Assembly: GCF_017573545.1 (NCBI RefSeq)
Contig: NZ_JAGEOK010000015.1
Coordinates: forward strand, 62,001-126,000
Length of the DNA stretch: 64,000 bases
DNA from: Actinomadura nitritigenes
GTDB lineage: Bacteria; Actinomycetota; Actinomycetes; Streptosporangiales; Streptosporangiaceae
Direction: 5' to 3'
Below are positions 36,022 through 44,468 of the stretch, in pieces. The notes under the pieces are model-generated. The model was not told where the DNA came from and did not search any database. It was given only the letters and a program-made list of their open reading frames with translations. The position numbers were made by a program, and so were the translations under genes. How positions within the stretch are numbered: position 1 is the stretch's first letter; every line of letters begins with the position of its first letter.

Positions 36022-38163
36022 ATGATCAGATTGAGGGTGCCCGCCGCCGGCGGGCACGGCGGCGCCGCGCCGGACGCGGGCCGCGCCGGACGCACGGGAC
36101 GGGCCGTGGACGCCGCGGTGGACGCCGCCGTCCTGCTCTTCGCGGTGTGGACGGTCGTCTACCACCTCGGCCTCCTGCTTCGGCCGCCGACCTGGGCGCT
36201 GCTCGCGTGCTGGCTCGGCGTGTCCGCGGCGGCCGCCGCCGCGTGGTCGCTGCGCTGGCGGCGGGACGGCCCGGCAGGCGGGGCGCCGTGGCCCGAGCCC
36301 GCCGCGCCGCGCTCCGCCGCTCCCCCGCGCGCCCTCGCCTTGGTCGCCGTCCTGGCGGGGATCGTCGCGGGCTTCTGCGCCGGCCTGCAGACATCCGGCG
36401 CCCCGTGGTGGTGCGCCTGGGCGTTCGGGCTGGTCTCCGCCGCCGCGTCCGCCGCCTGCCTGCTCTTCCGCCGCGCACCCGCCGGCGGCCCGTCCGCACC
36501 GGACGAGCCCCCCGCACACGAGCCCCCCGCGCATGAGCCGCCCGCGCCCGCTCTCGCCGACCCCGGTGGACCGGTCGGCGGCGGGACGTCCGCGAGCCGG
36601 TGGGGGACGCCGCTCGCGCTCGCCACCGCCGCCGGGTTCTCGGTCGCCTCCCTGTTCATCGTGAACTCCGACGGCGACGACGCCTACTTCGTCTCGCGGT
36701 CCGTCGCGACGGCCGCGCTCGGCCGCATCCCGTTCAGGGACACCATCTTCACCTCCGGCGCGACCGGTCCCATCGCCGGCGAGCCGCCGGTCTCGTCGAT
36801 CGAGGTCCTCGCCGGGAGCCTCGCGCGGATCGCCGGCGTCCCGGCGGCCTCCTTCGTGTACTACGTGCTGCTGCCGGTCGTGACGTTCATCGCGGTGTGG
36901 GCCGTGTGGCGGCTGGCGCGCGCGTGGGCGCCGCGCCGCGCGGTGGCGTGCTTCGCGGTCGCGGCGGTGTACCTGCTGTGGTCCGGCCTCGGTCCCGCGT
37001 CGCTCGGCTCGTTCCACCTGCTGCGGATGTGGCAGGGCAAGGCCGTCATGGTGTCGGCGCTCGTCCCGCTGCTGTACGTCCACCTCACGCGCTGGGCGGA
37101 GCGGCGGACGCGGCGCGAGCTGGTGATGCTCGCCGCCTGCGGGGTCGCCGCGACCGGGCTGACCTCCTCGGCCGCGTTCGTCCTGCCGCTGGCCGTCGGC
37201 GCCGCCGCGGTCCCGCTGATCGCGTCCGGCCGGGTCCGGACCGGCCTGGCCGCCTGCGCCGCACTGGCCTATCCCGTCACCGCGGGACTGGTGGTGACGC
37301 TGCAAAACCACGACACCACCGTCACCGGGTTCGTCGGCGACGCCTCCGACGACTACCGGTGGGTCCTGCTGTACTCCGCTCCCGGAGTCCTCGCGGGGTG
37401 CGCGCTGTGGCTGGCGCCGTGGACGGCGCGGCGCGGCGTCCCCGCGCTCGTCGGCGCAGGCTTGGCCGCGGTGACCACGCTCCTCCTGCTGCCGGGCGTC
37501 CTGCGCCTCGCGGCGGACGTGACGGGGGCGGGCCAGGTGCTGTGGCGGACGATGTGGATCGTGCCCGCGCCCGTCCTGATCGGGCTGCTCGCGACGGTGC
37601 GCCTCCCCCTGCCCGCCAGCGTGCGCACGGGCGGGAAGGAGGTGCTCGGCGTCCTCGCCGCACTGCCGGCCGCCGCCTTGGCTGTCACGATGATCGTGGG
37701 CGGGACGCCCCTCTGGTCGGCGGAGAACGGCTCGATCCTCGCGTCGCGTCCGTCGTGGAAGCTTCCCGCGGAGCAGGTGGGGACGGCCCGCGCCGTGGTC
37801 GGGCTGGCCCGGACGGGCGGCGTGGTGGTGATGCCTCAGGGCTACATGCGGGCGGTGCCGCTGCTGACCGCGCGCGTCCACGCGGCCGATCCCAACACCC
37901 ACTACCTCCGGAACCTGCCCGTTCCGGCCCGGTTCGTCGACGACCGGCGCGTGCTGACCGCGGCGGTGCGCCGGCCGGGCGGATGGAAGCCCGCGCTCGC
38001 CGCCCTCGAGGGCGCGCTGCGCCGGACCGATGTCGTCGTGGCGTGCGCGCACCCGCGCGACCTGCGGGGACTCGCCCTGCTGGAGCAGGCCGGGCTGTCG
38101 GGGCGGCGGCGGGTCGGCCAGTTGGTCTGCCTCTTCGCCGGACACGGACCCCGCACCCCTTAG
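36022..38163 (+). CDS. Large polytopic membrane protein, GT-C-like layout
   Basis: The 713-residue protein has some fourteen hydrophobic spans and a C-terminal soluble region of about 130 residues. A Pro-rich stretch (APDEPPAHEPPAHEPPAP) splits the first four spans from the rest. After the span ending in SVASLFIVNS comes an acidic loop, DGDDAYFVSRSV, followed by IPFRDTIFTSG. An acidic loop early in the membrane region is the layout of GT-C glycosyltransferases and of actinobacterial DUF6077-like proteins, so a role in cell-envelope glycosylation is possible but unproven. The soluble end may be a lumenal binding domain. ATG 36022 follows GGGGGAAG. No partner genes adjoin. Confidence 0.6.
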   Translation: MIRLRVPAAGGHGGAAPDAGRAGRTGRAVDAAVDAAVLLFAVWTVVYHLGLLLRPPTWALLACWLGVSAAAAAAWSLRWRRDGPAGGAPWPEPAAPRSAAPPRALALVAVLAGIVAGFCAGLQTSGAPWWCAWAFGLVSAAASAACLLFRRAPAGGPSAPDEPPAHEPPAHEPPAPALADPGGPVGGGTSASRWGTPLALATAAGFSVASLFIVNSDGDDAYFVSRSVATAALGRIPFRDTIFTSGATGPIAGEPPVSSIEVLAGSLARIAGVPAASFVYYVLLPVVTFIAVWAVWRLARAWAPRRAVACFAVAAVYLLWSGLGPASLGSFHLLRMWQGKAVMVSALVPLLYVHLTRWAERRTRRELVMLAACGVAATGLTSSAAFVLPLAVGAAAVPLIASGRVRTGLAACAALAYPVTAGLVVTLQNHDTTVTGFVGDASDDYRWVLLYSAPGVLAGCALWLAPWTARRGVPALVGAGLAAVTTLLLLPGVLRLAADVTGAGQVLWRTMWIVPAPVLIGLLATVRLPLPASVRTGGKEVLGVLAALPAAALAVTMIVGGTPLWSAENGSILASRPSWKLPAEQVGTARAVVGLARTGGVVVMPQGYMRAVPLLTARVHAADPNTHYLRNLPVPARFVDDRRVLTAAVRRPGGWKPALAALEGALRRTDVVVACAHPRDLRGLALLEQAGLSGRRRVGQLVCLFAGHGPRTP

Positions 38164-38249
38164 GGCAGTTTCCCCTATAGGTCTGTTTCGACCGCGTCTG
38201 TCCGGGCATCGGCGCTCCATTCGATCCGACGCACGTTGGAGGACAGACA

Positions 38250-38930
38250 ATGTCGACCGCCGTCATGGTCGTCATCGCACTGATCATCATCGCCGCCGTC
38301 GCCGCGGTCGCGTTCCTCGCCTGGAAGCAGGCGCGGACGGGGCGGCTGCGCAAGCGCTTCGGCCCCGAGTACGACCGGGCCGTCGAGCAGCACGGCGGCC
38401 GCGCCGCCGCCGAGCGGGAACTGCTCGACCGCGAGCGGCGCCACCGGGACCTGGAGCTGCGCGACCTCGACCCCCGGCGCCGCGAGCAGTACCGCGAGCA
38501 GTGGGTGGCCGTCCAGGAGCGCTTCGTGGACGCGCCCGAGTCGGCGGTCGAGCAGGCGGACGGCCTGGTCACCGTCGTCATGGGAGAGCGCGGCTACCCC
38601 ACGAGCGGGTTCGAGGAGAAGGCCGCCCACCTGTCGGTGGAGCACGGCCGCACCCTCGACCACTACCGGCGCGGCCACGCCATCGGCGGCCGCGCCGCAG
38701 AAGGGAAGGCGTCCACCGAGGAACTGCGGCAGGCCATGGTGCACTACCGCGCGCTGTTCGAGGAGCTGCTCTCGGTTCCCGTCCAGCGCACCGCCCCCGA
38801 CGAGCGGGGCACCGCCCCCGACGAGCGGCGCACCGCCCGCGACGAGGAGGTCCGGGTGCCCGGTCCGCGCGCCGGCGAGCCCGACGACGGGCGCACCGGC
38901 CGGGACGACGAGCGGACCACGAGGAGCTGA
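38250..38930 (+). CDS. Membrane-anchored helical protein, first of a paralogous pair
   Basis: The 226-residue protein has a single N-terminal membrane helix (VMVVIALIIIAAVAAVAFLA) and then a charged helical domain with YDRAVEQHGGRAAAERELLD and EQYREQWVAVQERFVDAPES. The helical domain ends with EELRQAMVHYRALFEELLS. The tail holds tandem TAPDERG/TAPDERR/TARDEE repeats. The helical domain matches that of the next gene. This type of protein is common in actinomycetes, usually annotated as secreted or hypothetical. It forms an operon with the next gene (6-bp gap) and may bind its partner. Confidence 0.65.
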   Translation: MSTAVMVVIALIIIAAVAAVAFLAWKQARTGRLRKRFGPEYDRAVEQHGGRAAAERELLDRERRHRDLELRDLDPRRREQYREQWVAVQERFVDAPESAVEQADGLVTVVMGERGYPTSGFEEKAAHLSVEHGRTLDHYRRGHAIGGRAAEGKASTEELRQAMVHYRALFEELLSVPVQRTAPDERGTAPDERRTARDEEVRVPGPRAGEPDDGRTGRDDERTTRS

Positions 38931-38936
38931 GCGCCG

Positions 38937-39491
38937 ATGCAGCACAGGCAGCAGGAGCAGGTGGCGCCCCCCGCCGGCGGGACCGCCGAGGACGAGCGGG
39001 CCCGCGCCGCCGGGACGGCGGACCCGGGCATGGCCGGCGACGTGCACGTCGCCGGTCCGCCGCCGCCGGCCGCGGACTCCACCCCCGCCGAGGACACCTC
39101 GCCCGATCCCGTCCCGGCCGCGGAGCTGGGCGAGGACGAGGTGGCGACCGGTTTCCCGAGCCCCGGCACCGGCGGGGCGCGGCCCGGCCTCCGCCCCACG
39201 CCCGCCGGGCTCGGCGGCGTCCCCGAGCGGCTGTTCGACCCGGCGGACGCCGAGCGGTTCCGGGAGCGCTGGCACGAGGTGCAGTCCGGCTTCATCGACG
39301 ACCCCGCGGAGTCCGTCCGCGCGGCCGACGCCCTGGCCTCCGAGGCGGTCGAGGCGCTGAGCCGCTCGGTCGGGACGCACCGCCGCGCGCTCTCGGAGGA
39401 GGTCGGCCGGCACGAGACCCCGGACACCGAGCGGCTCCGCCTCGCGCTGCGCGGGTACCGCGACCTGCTGGAGCGGATCTTCGCGGCCTGA
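38937..39491 (+). CDS. Soluble paralogue of the preceding protein
   Basis: The 184-residue protein has an acidic/Pro-rich disordered first half. The C-terminal half, ERFRERWHEVQSGFIDDPAE then SVRAADALASEAVEALSRSV and TERLRLALRGYRDLLERIFA, aligns by eye with the helical domain of the upstream membrane-anchored protein (EQYREQWVAVQERFVDAPES and EELRQAMVHYRALFEELLS). It has no membrane helix. The two probably arose by duplication and may interact. No known family name is recognised. Confidence 0.6.
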   Translation: MQHRQQEQVAPPAGGTAEDERARAAGTADPGMAGDVHVAGPPPPAADSTPAEDTSPDPVPAAELGEDEVATGFPSPGTGGARPGLRPTPAGLGGVPERLFDPADAERFRERWHEVQSGFIDDPAESVRAADALASEAVEALSRSVGTHRRALSEEVGRHETPDTERLRLALRGYRDLLERIFAA

Positions 39492-39551
39492 CCGGAAGGC
39501 GGGCCTCCCCCGCACGGGAACACCGACCGGCGCCCCGGACGACGGGGCGCC

Positions 39552-39588
39552 GGTCAGCCGTTGAGGACCGGTGGTCAGCCGTTGAGGA
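39552..39588. repeat. 21-bp tandem duplication of a gene end
   Basis: GGTCAGCCGTTGAGGA occurs at 39552-39567 and again at 39573-39588. The second copy is the 3' end of the alpha/beta hydrolase gene including its stop codon; the first, downstream copy repeats it outside the gene. Confidence 0.7.
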
Positions 39589-41005
39589 ACCGGTAGACGG
39601 CCTCGCGGCCCTGCGTGCCGCGCTCGCGGTTCTGGATGGAGTGCGAGGCCCCCTTCACCACGACGAGCCGGCCGAGCGGGGCGCGGCGGAGTTCCTCGCG
39701 GGCCCACTCCAGCGGCGTCGACAGGTCGCGGTCCCCGTTCAGGAGCAGGATCGGGACGGCGGGGAGCCGGTCCTGGGCGGGCTCGGCGGTGTGCCGGGCC
39801 CACGGCCAGTTCAGGCACTCCTGGACGAACCCGTCGCCCACGGCGGTGTCCGCAGTGAACGGCCAGGTGGCGGAGGCGGGCAGGGTCCGGCGGACGCGCT
39901 GGAGGGCGGCCTCGCGCCCGGCCTGCGGCGCCTCGGAGGTCCCCCATGGGAAGTGGCCATCGCCGCAGATGGTGGCGATGTGGAGCCCGGAGCTGTACCC
40001 GGCGACCGGGTCGCCGCCCGAGTCCATCATCCGGAGCAGCGCGTCCAGCCGGGCCGGGTCGCCGTGCCGGGCCTGGTGGAGCGCGGTGACGACGTCGCCG
40101 GACCCGGCGGGGAGGCCGCCCGGGTCGGGGTCGCGGTAGGTGGGGTCGAGGAACTCGTAGCTGACGAGCATGTCCCAGATCAGGACGTGGTCGGAGCGGT
40201 GCCGGGCGAGCCAGGCGAGGTCCTGCGCGGGATCGAACCCGCAGGCCGGTGCCGTCTCGCAGGCGTCGCGGAGCACGCGCGCCGTGGCGCGCAGGCCGGT
40301 GAGGTAGAGCATGTCGTCGTTCTGCGGGTCGACGTGCGGCAGCACCGAGTCGAGGACGACCTTGCCCACGTTGTGCGGGTGCGCGACGGCGTAGCTGGCG
40401 GCGGTCATGGTGCCGTAGGAGACGCCGTCCAGGACCATCGTGCGGGCGCCGAGCGCGCGCCGCAGCACCTCGAGGTCCCCCACGGTCTGCTCGGTCGTGT
40501 AGTAACTGCGCCGGTCGCCGAGAACGGAGGCGCATTCGCGGACGGCGCCCGGGCTGGGCGGCTCGATGTCGCTGCTGCCCACCTCGGCCTGGAGCTTCGG
40601 GCAGTCGATGGCGCCGTACTCGCCGGTGCCGCGCTGGTCGATGGTGACGAACCGGTAGTTCTTCGCCAGTTCCGGGAGCCTCTGCTCGGCCATGCGGGAG
40701 ATGAACGGCACGCCGGGCTGCCCCGGCCCTCCGGTCAGGAACAGCAGGACCCCCTTGGGCGCGCGGACGTTGTCCCCGGTGGCCACCTGGAGCTTGAGCG
40801 TCCCCTTGCCGGGGTCGCGGTGGTCGAGCGGGACGGTCAGCGTCGAGCAGGTGTAGCCCGGCTGGCCCGCGCACGGGTGGGGATCTTCCAGCCCGGGCGC
40901 TCGGCCGGAGGAGTTCGCGTGGGTGGTGGTGGCGGCCGCCGGCGCCCCGCCGGATGCGGCGAGGGCGAGGGCGAGGGCGAACACCGCGGTGAGACGTGAT
41001 CGCAT
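39575..41005 (-). CDS. Secreted alpha/beta hydrolase (SlpD/TAP-like proteinase family)
   Basis: The 476-residue protein starts with a signal peptide (LTAVFALALALAASGGAPAA with an A-A-A-type cleavage region near residue 27). It carries the alpha/beta hydrolase fold of the tripeptidyl aminopeptidase/SlpD group of streptomycetes. The nucleophile Ser is in LDGVSYGTMT, the oxyanion strand is LFLTGGPGQPG, a family Asp occurs in ILLLNGDRDLSTP, and the catalytic His is in VKGASHS. Such secreted serine exopeptidases cleave di- or tripeptides from N-termini. The gene stands alone and is divergent from the aldehyde dehydrogenase gene. Confidence 0.86.
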   Translation of the reverse strand: MRSRLTAVFALALALAASGGAPAAATTTHANSSGRAPGLEDPHPCAGQPGYTCSTLTVPLDHRDPGKGTLKLQVATGDNVRAPKGVLLFLTGGPGQPGVPFISRMAEQRLPELAKNYRFVTIDQRGTGEYGAIDCPKLQAEVGSSDIEPPSPGAVRECASVLGDRRSYYTTEQTVGDLEVLRRALGARTMVLDGVSYGTMTAASYAVAHPHNVGKVVLDSVLPHVDPQNDDMLYLTGLRATARVLRDACETAPACGFDPAQDLAWLARHRSDHVLIWDMLVSYEFLDPTYRDPDPGGLPAGSGDVVTALHQARHGDPARLDALLRMMDSGGDPVAGYSSGLHIATICGDGHFPWGTSEAPQAGREAALQRVRRTLPASATWPFTADTAVGDGFVQECLNWPWARHTAEPAQDRLPAVPILLLNGDRDLSTPLEWAREELRRAPLGRLVVVKGASHSIQNRERGTQGREAVYRFLNG

Positions 41006-41104
41006 GAGCTGATCATCCGCCGCAGGGGACGCTCGTCAAGAGGGCGGTCCACGGTGAATACTGAACGTCATTCGGTTACACGCCACCCGAGCGGAGGAGC
41101 AACG

Positions 41105-42514
41105 GTGTCCGAGAACTTCGCGATGACCATCGACGGCGCGGCGGTGGACGCGCCCGCCACCTTCGGAGTGATCAACCCGGCGACCGGCGAGGTGGCCGAG
41201 CAGGCGCCCGACGCCTCCCGCGAGCAGCTGGACGCGGCGATGGCCGCCGCCCAGGCGGCCTACCCCGCGTGGCGCCGCGACGAGTCGGCGCGGCGCAAGG
41301 CGCTGCTGGCCGCGGCCGACGTCATGTTCGCCCGGTCCGAGGAGATCGGCCGCATCCTCACCCTGGAGCAGGGCAAGCCGCTCGCCGACGCGACGATGGA
41401 GGTCGTCGGCGCCGGGGTGTGGCTGAAGTACTTCGCCGAGCTGGACCTGCCCCGCGAGGTCATCCAGGACGACGACAACGCGTTGGTCGAGGTCGTCCGC
41501 CGCCCGATGGGCGTCGTCGCCGCCATCACCCCGTGGAACTTCCCGCTGCTGCTGGCGGTGTGGAAGATCGCGCCCGCGCTGCTGGCGGGCAACACGATGG
41601 TGCTCAAGCCGTCCCCGTTCACGCCGCTGTCCAGCCTGAAGCTCGGCGAGGTGCTGCGCGACGTGCTGCCGCCCGGCGTGCTCAACGTCGTCACCGGCGG
41701 CGACGAGCTCGGCGCCTGGATGACCGGGCACGAGGTGCCCCGCAAGATCAGCTTCACCGGCAGCGTGGCCACCGGCAAGCGGGTCGCCGCGGCCGCCGCC
41801 CCCGACCTCAAGAGGGTCACCCTGGAGCTCGGCGGCAACGACCCGGCGATCCTGCTGGACGACGCCGACCCGGCGGCCGTCGCGCCGAAGCTGTTCGGCG
41901 GCGCGTTCCAGAACAACGGCCAGGTCTGCTCGGCGATCAAGCGGGTGTACGTGCCGGAGGCGCTGTACGGCGACGTGGTGGACGCGCTGGCCGAGCAGGC
42001 GAAGGCCGCCAAGGTCGGCAACGGCATGGAGGAGGGCGTCCAGTACGGGCCCATCAACAACAGGCCGCAGTACGAGCGGGTCGGCGAGCTGGTCGCGGAC
42101 GCCCTGGCCGGCGGCGCCCGCGCGGCGGCCGGCGGCAGGCCGATCGACGGCCCCGGCTACTTCTTCGAGCCGACGATCCTCGCCGACATCGCCGACGGCG
42201 CCCGGATCGTCGACGAGGAGCAGTTCGGCCCGGCGCTGCCGATCATCAAGTACACCGACCTGGACGAGGCGCTCGCCCGCGCGAACGGCACGCACTTCGG
42301 GCTGTCCGGCTCGGTGTGGAGCGCCGACGCCGACCGCGCCGCGGAGGTCGCGGCGGAGCTGGAGTGCGGCACCGCCTGGGTGAACACCCACCTCGCGCTC
42401 GCGCCGCACCAGCCGTTCGGCGGCTTCAAGTGGAGCGGCGTCGGCGTCGAGAACGGCCCGTGGGGCCTGTACGGCTTCACCGAGATGCAGGTGATGCACC
42501 GCTCGAAGCACTGA
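41105..42514 (+). CDS. Aldehyde dehydrogenase family protein
   Basis: The 469-residue NAD(P)-dependent enzyme has all ALDH signatures: TPWNFPLLLAVWKIAPALLA, KPSPFTPLSSLKLGEV, FTGSVATGKRV, the catalytic Glu in LELGGNDPAI and the nucleophilic Cys in NNGQVCSAIKRVYV. A C-terminal NTHLALAPHQPFGGFKWSGV follows. It oxidises an aldehyde to the acid. The EGKP-like phrase EQGKPLADA and the PFGG motif suggest succinate-semialdehyde or long-chain aldehyde type members; substrate is not determinable. The start is GTG 41105 because GGAGGAG lies five bases upstream. Confidence 0.9.
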   Translation: MSENFAMTIDGAAVDAPATFGVINPATGEVAEQAPDASREQLDAAMAAAQAAYPAWRRDESARRKALLAAADVMFARSEEIGRILTLEQGKPLADATMEVVGAGVWLKYFAELDLPREVIQDDDNALVEVVRRPMGVVAAITPWNFPLLLAVWKIAPALLAGNTMVLKPSPFTPLSSLKLGEVLRDVLPPGVLNVVTGGDELGAWMTGHEVPRKISFTGSVATGKRVAAAAAPDLKRVTLELGGNDPAILLDDADPAAVAPKLFGGAFQNNGQVCSAIKRVYVPEALYGDVVDALAEQAKAAKVGNGMEEGVQYGPINNRPQYERVGELVADALAGGARAAAGGRPIDGPGYFFEPTILADIADGARIVDEEQFGPALPIIKYTDLDEALARANGTHFGLSGSVWSADADRAAEVAAELECGTAWVNTHLALAPHQPFGGFKWSGVGVENGPWGLYGFTEMQVMHRSKH

Positions 42515-42525
42515 GCGGACGGCGT

Positions 42526-42559
42526 GAGGGGGCCGGCGGGAACGCCCGCCGACCCCCTC
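42526..42559 (+). terminator. Terminator after aldehyde dehydrogenase
   Basis: GAGGGGGCCGGCGGG at 42526-42540 pairs with 42545-42559 through 14 of 15 positions around a four-base loop, starting 12 bp after the stop codon. It is a very stable intrinsic hairpin. Confidence 0.75.
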
Positions 42560-42627
42560 GTCCGGAGTCCTCGCCGGGGCCTTCGCCCGCGTCCTCCTCC
42601 CGGGCGCTCCACGCCTCTCGACATGTG

Positions 42628-42705
42628 CGGAAAGTCACGACTTCGAGTCCGGAAAGTGACATCACCACTACTGGCGGTCCGGTGCCGGAATGGGACACTT
42701 TCTGA
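42628..42705. promoter_or_regulatory. Repeated CGGAAAGTSAC motif upstream of an unknown gene
   Basis: CGGAAAGTCAC lies at 42628-42638 and CGGAAAGTGAC at 42650-42660, exactly 22 bp apart (two helical turns). An inverted, less exact copy, GACACTTTCTG, lies about 35 bp further right. All are within 120 bp upstream of the 249-residue gene at 42748 and look like sites for a dimeric regulator. Confidence 0.45.
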
Positions 42706-42747
42706 GCGGGGGCCTCGGGACCGCACCGCCGACCGTGGAGGAGCCGG

Positions 42748-43497
42748 ATGCAGACATGGGACGTCATCCGCCAGGACGACCTCGGCAACAAGTTCCATGT
42801 GGCCGCGCACGACTCCCGGGTCTCGGCGCTTGCGCAGGTCCTGGCCCTGGAGTGCGGCGTCCCGCACAAGCAGGCGTACTGGGTGGAGGGGCCGCCCGGC
42901 CCGTCCGTCCGGACCAACCGCGACCTCTACCTGATCTTCCTGCACCTCGGCCAGGAGGCCCGCGCGGCCTCGTGGTCGCTGTCGGCGTTCCTGCGCGCGC
43001 TGTGGAAGGTGTCGGCTCCGCTGCGCGACAACGAGCGCCTCGAACCCGACGACGTCGCGGCGATGTTCGCCGCCGCGTCCACCACTCCGCCCGCCCCCTA
43101 CGACCCCGCGTGGAGCGCCAAGGACCTGTCGCTGCCCGGTGACGAGCCGGACGGGTACGCCGACTGGGAGCGGGTCGTGCTGTCCCAGCTCGCCGACCTG
43201 GAGGACTTCCTCGCCCGCCCGCCGGGGCCGCAGGCGCGGTTCGGCGTCGACGCGCCCCGCCCGCCCGGCTCGGGGGCCCGCGCGACCCCGGCCCGCTGGT
43301 ACAACTTCGATCCGGCGACGTACCTGGAGTGCGCGGTCGCCGGGAGCGTCGGCGGCTGGGACGCGGCGGACGGCGCGCGGGTGCCGGTGCCCACCGCGGC
43401 CGGGGAGCCGCCCGCCCGCTCCTACGTCCGCGAGATCACCACGATGACCTGGGGCGACCTCGCCCGGATCGCGGTGTGCGGGCAGATGTACGAGTGA
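42748..43497 (+). CDS. Uncharacterised 249-residue protein
   Basis: I do not recognise this gene. The product begins MQTWDVIRQDDLGNKFHVAA and continues as a compact globular sequence, with an acidic middle (DEPDGYADWERVVLSQLADL) and a C-terminal half with many aromatic residues (ARWYNFDPATYLECAVAGSV, EITTMTWGDLARIAVCGQMY). The first 80 residues (HDSRVSALAQVLALECGVPH) resemble small SPOR- or ligand-binding-like alpha/beta units in length only. Related hypothetical proteins seem likely in actinomycetes. No signal or membrane segment is present. The codon pattern is normal for the neighbourhood. A repeated motif upstream suggests regulated expression. Confidence 0.55.
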   Translation: MQTWDVIRQDDLGNKFHVAAHDSRVSALAQVLALECGVPHKQAYWVEGPPGPSVRTNRDLYLIFLHLGQEARAASWSLSAFLRALWKVSAPLRDNERLEPDDVAAMFAAASTTPPAPYDPAWSAKDLSLPGDEPDGYADWERVVLSQLADLEDFLARPPGPQARFGVDAPRPPGSGARATPARWYNFDPATYLECAVAGSVGGWDAADGARVPVPTAAGEPPARSYVREITTMTWGDLARIAVCGQMYE

Positions 43498-43549
43498 CCC
43501 CGCCCCGCCGGCGGGGCGATGTCGGCGGCCGGTGGTAGTAGTGGGGGTC

Positions 43550-44401
43550 ATGGTCGACAGGCCGGTCGAGATCCGCGACCGGGGAGGATGGCTGGAGGCG
43601 AGCGGGCCGCCGCACCGCGCGCTGCGCCCCCTCCTGCGCGTCTACCAGGGGTACTGGGAGCCCGTGGCCGTCCCGTCCCGGATGCGGACGCTCCCGACCC
43701 GCGGCGCCGTCGTCATCGTCAACCTCGGCCCGCCGATGCGGCTGGCGACGCCCTCCGCCCCCGGCACCGAGTACGGGTCGTTCGTCGCGGGCATGCAGGA
43801 CGGCCACGGGGAGTACACGACCCCGGGCGGGCAGCACGGCATCCAGCTCGACGTCACGCCGCTCGGCGCGTACACGCTGCTCGGCGTGCCGATGGCCCGG
43901 ATCACCAACGCGGCCGTCGAGCTGCCGGACCTGCTCGGGCCGGGCGCGGCGGCGCTCGTCGAGCGGCTCGCGGAGACACCGTCCTGGGCGGCCCGGTTCG
44001 ACCTGATGGACGCGTTCCTGCTGCGCCGGCTGGAGATCGGCCCCGTCCCGGACCCGGAGGTCGCGCGGGCGTGGCGGCTGCTCGACGGCACCGGCGGCGC
44101 GGTCGGGGTCGCGCGGCTCGCCGAGGAGGTGGGCTGGAGCCGGCGCCACCTCACCCAGCGGTTCACCGAGCAGGCCGGGCTGCCTCCGAAGGTGATGGGC
44201 CGGGTCCTGCGGTTCCAGCGCGCCGTCGGGCTGCTGTCGCGCGGCGGCCTCGGCCCGGCCGAGGCCGCCGCGGCCTGCGGCTTCTACGACCAGGCGCACC
44301 TGAACCGGGAGTTCCGCGCGCTGGCGGGCTGCACGCCGTCGCAGCTGCTCGGCGGCATGCTGGAGGAGCAGCGGACCACCACCGCCGCCGAACCCGCCTG
44401 A
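43550..44401 (+). CDS. AraC family transcriptional regulator
   Basis: The 283-residue protein has an N-terminal effector domain of the DUF6597 type (residues 1-160, with RDRGGWLEASGPPHRALRPL and VVIVNLGPPMRLA). A C-terminal AraC double helix-turn-helix follows: VARLAEEVGWSRRHLTQRFT, then AEAAAACGFYDQAHLNREFR and the end GCTPSQLL. It lies 52 bp after the unknown 249-residue gene and may be read with it. The start ATG 43550 follows a G-rich site. Target genes are unknown. Confidence 0.84.
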   Translation: MVDRPVEIRDRGGWLEASGPPHRALRPLLRVYQGYWEPVAVPSRMRTLPTRGAVVIVNLGPPMRLATPSAPGTEYGSFVAGMQDGHGEYTTPGGQHGIQLDVTPLGAYTLLGVPMARITNAAVELPDLLGPGAAALVERLAETPSWAARFDLMDAFLLRRLEIGPVPDPEVARAWRLLDGTGGAVGVARLAEEVGWSRRHLTQRFTEQAGLPPKVMGRVLRFQRAVGLLSRGGLGPAEAAAACGFYDQAHLNREFRALAGCTPSQLLGGMLEEQRTTTAAEPA

Positions 44402-44468
44402 CCGCCGTCCGCGCGAATGGAACGCGCCTGAACGGCAATACCGCAGACGACTCCCCCGGAGGTGCACG

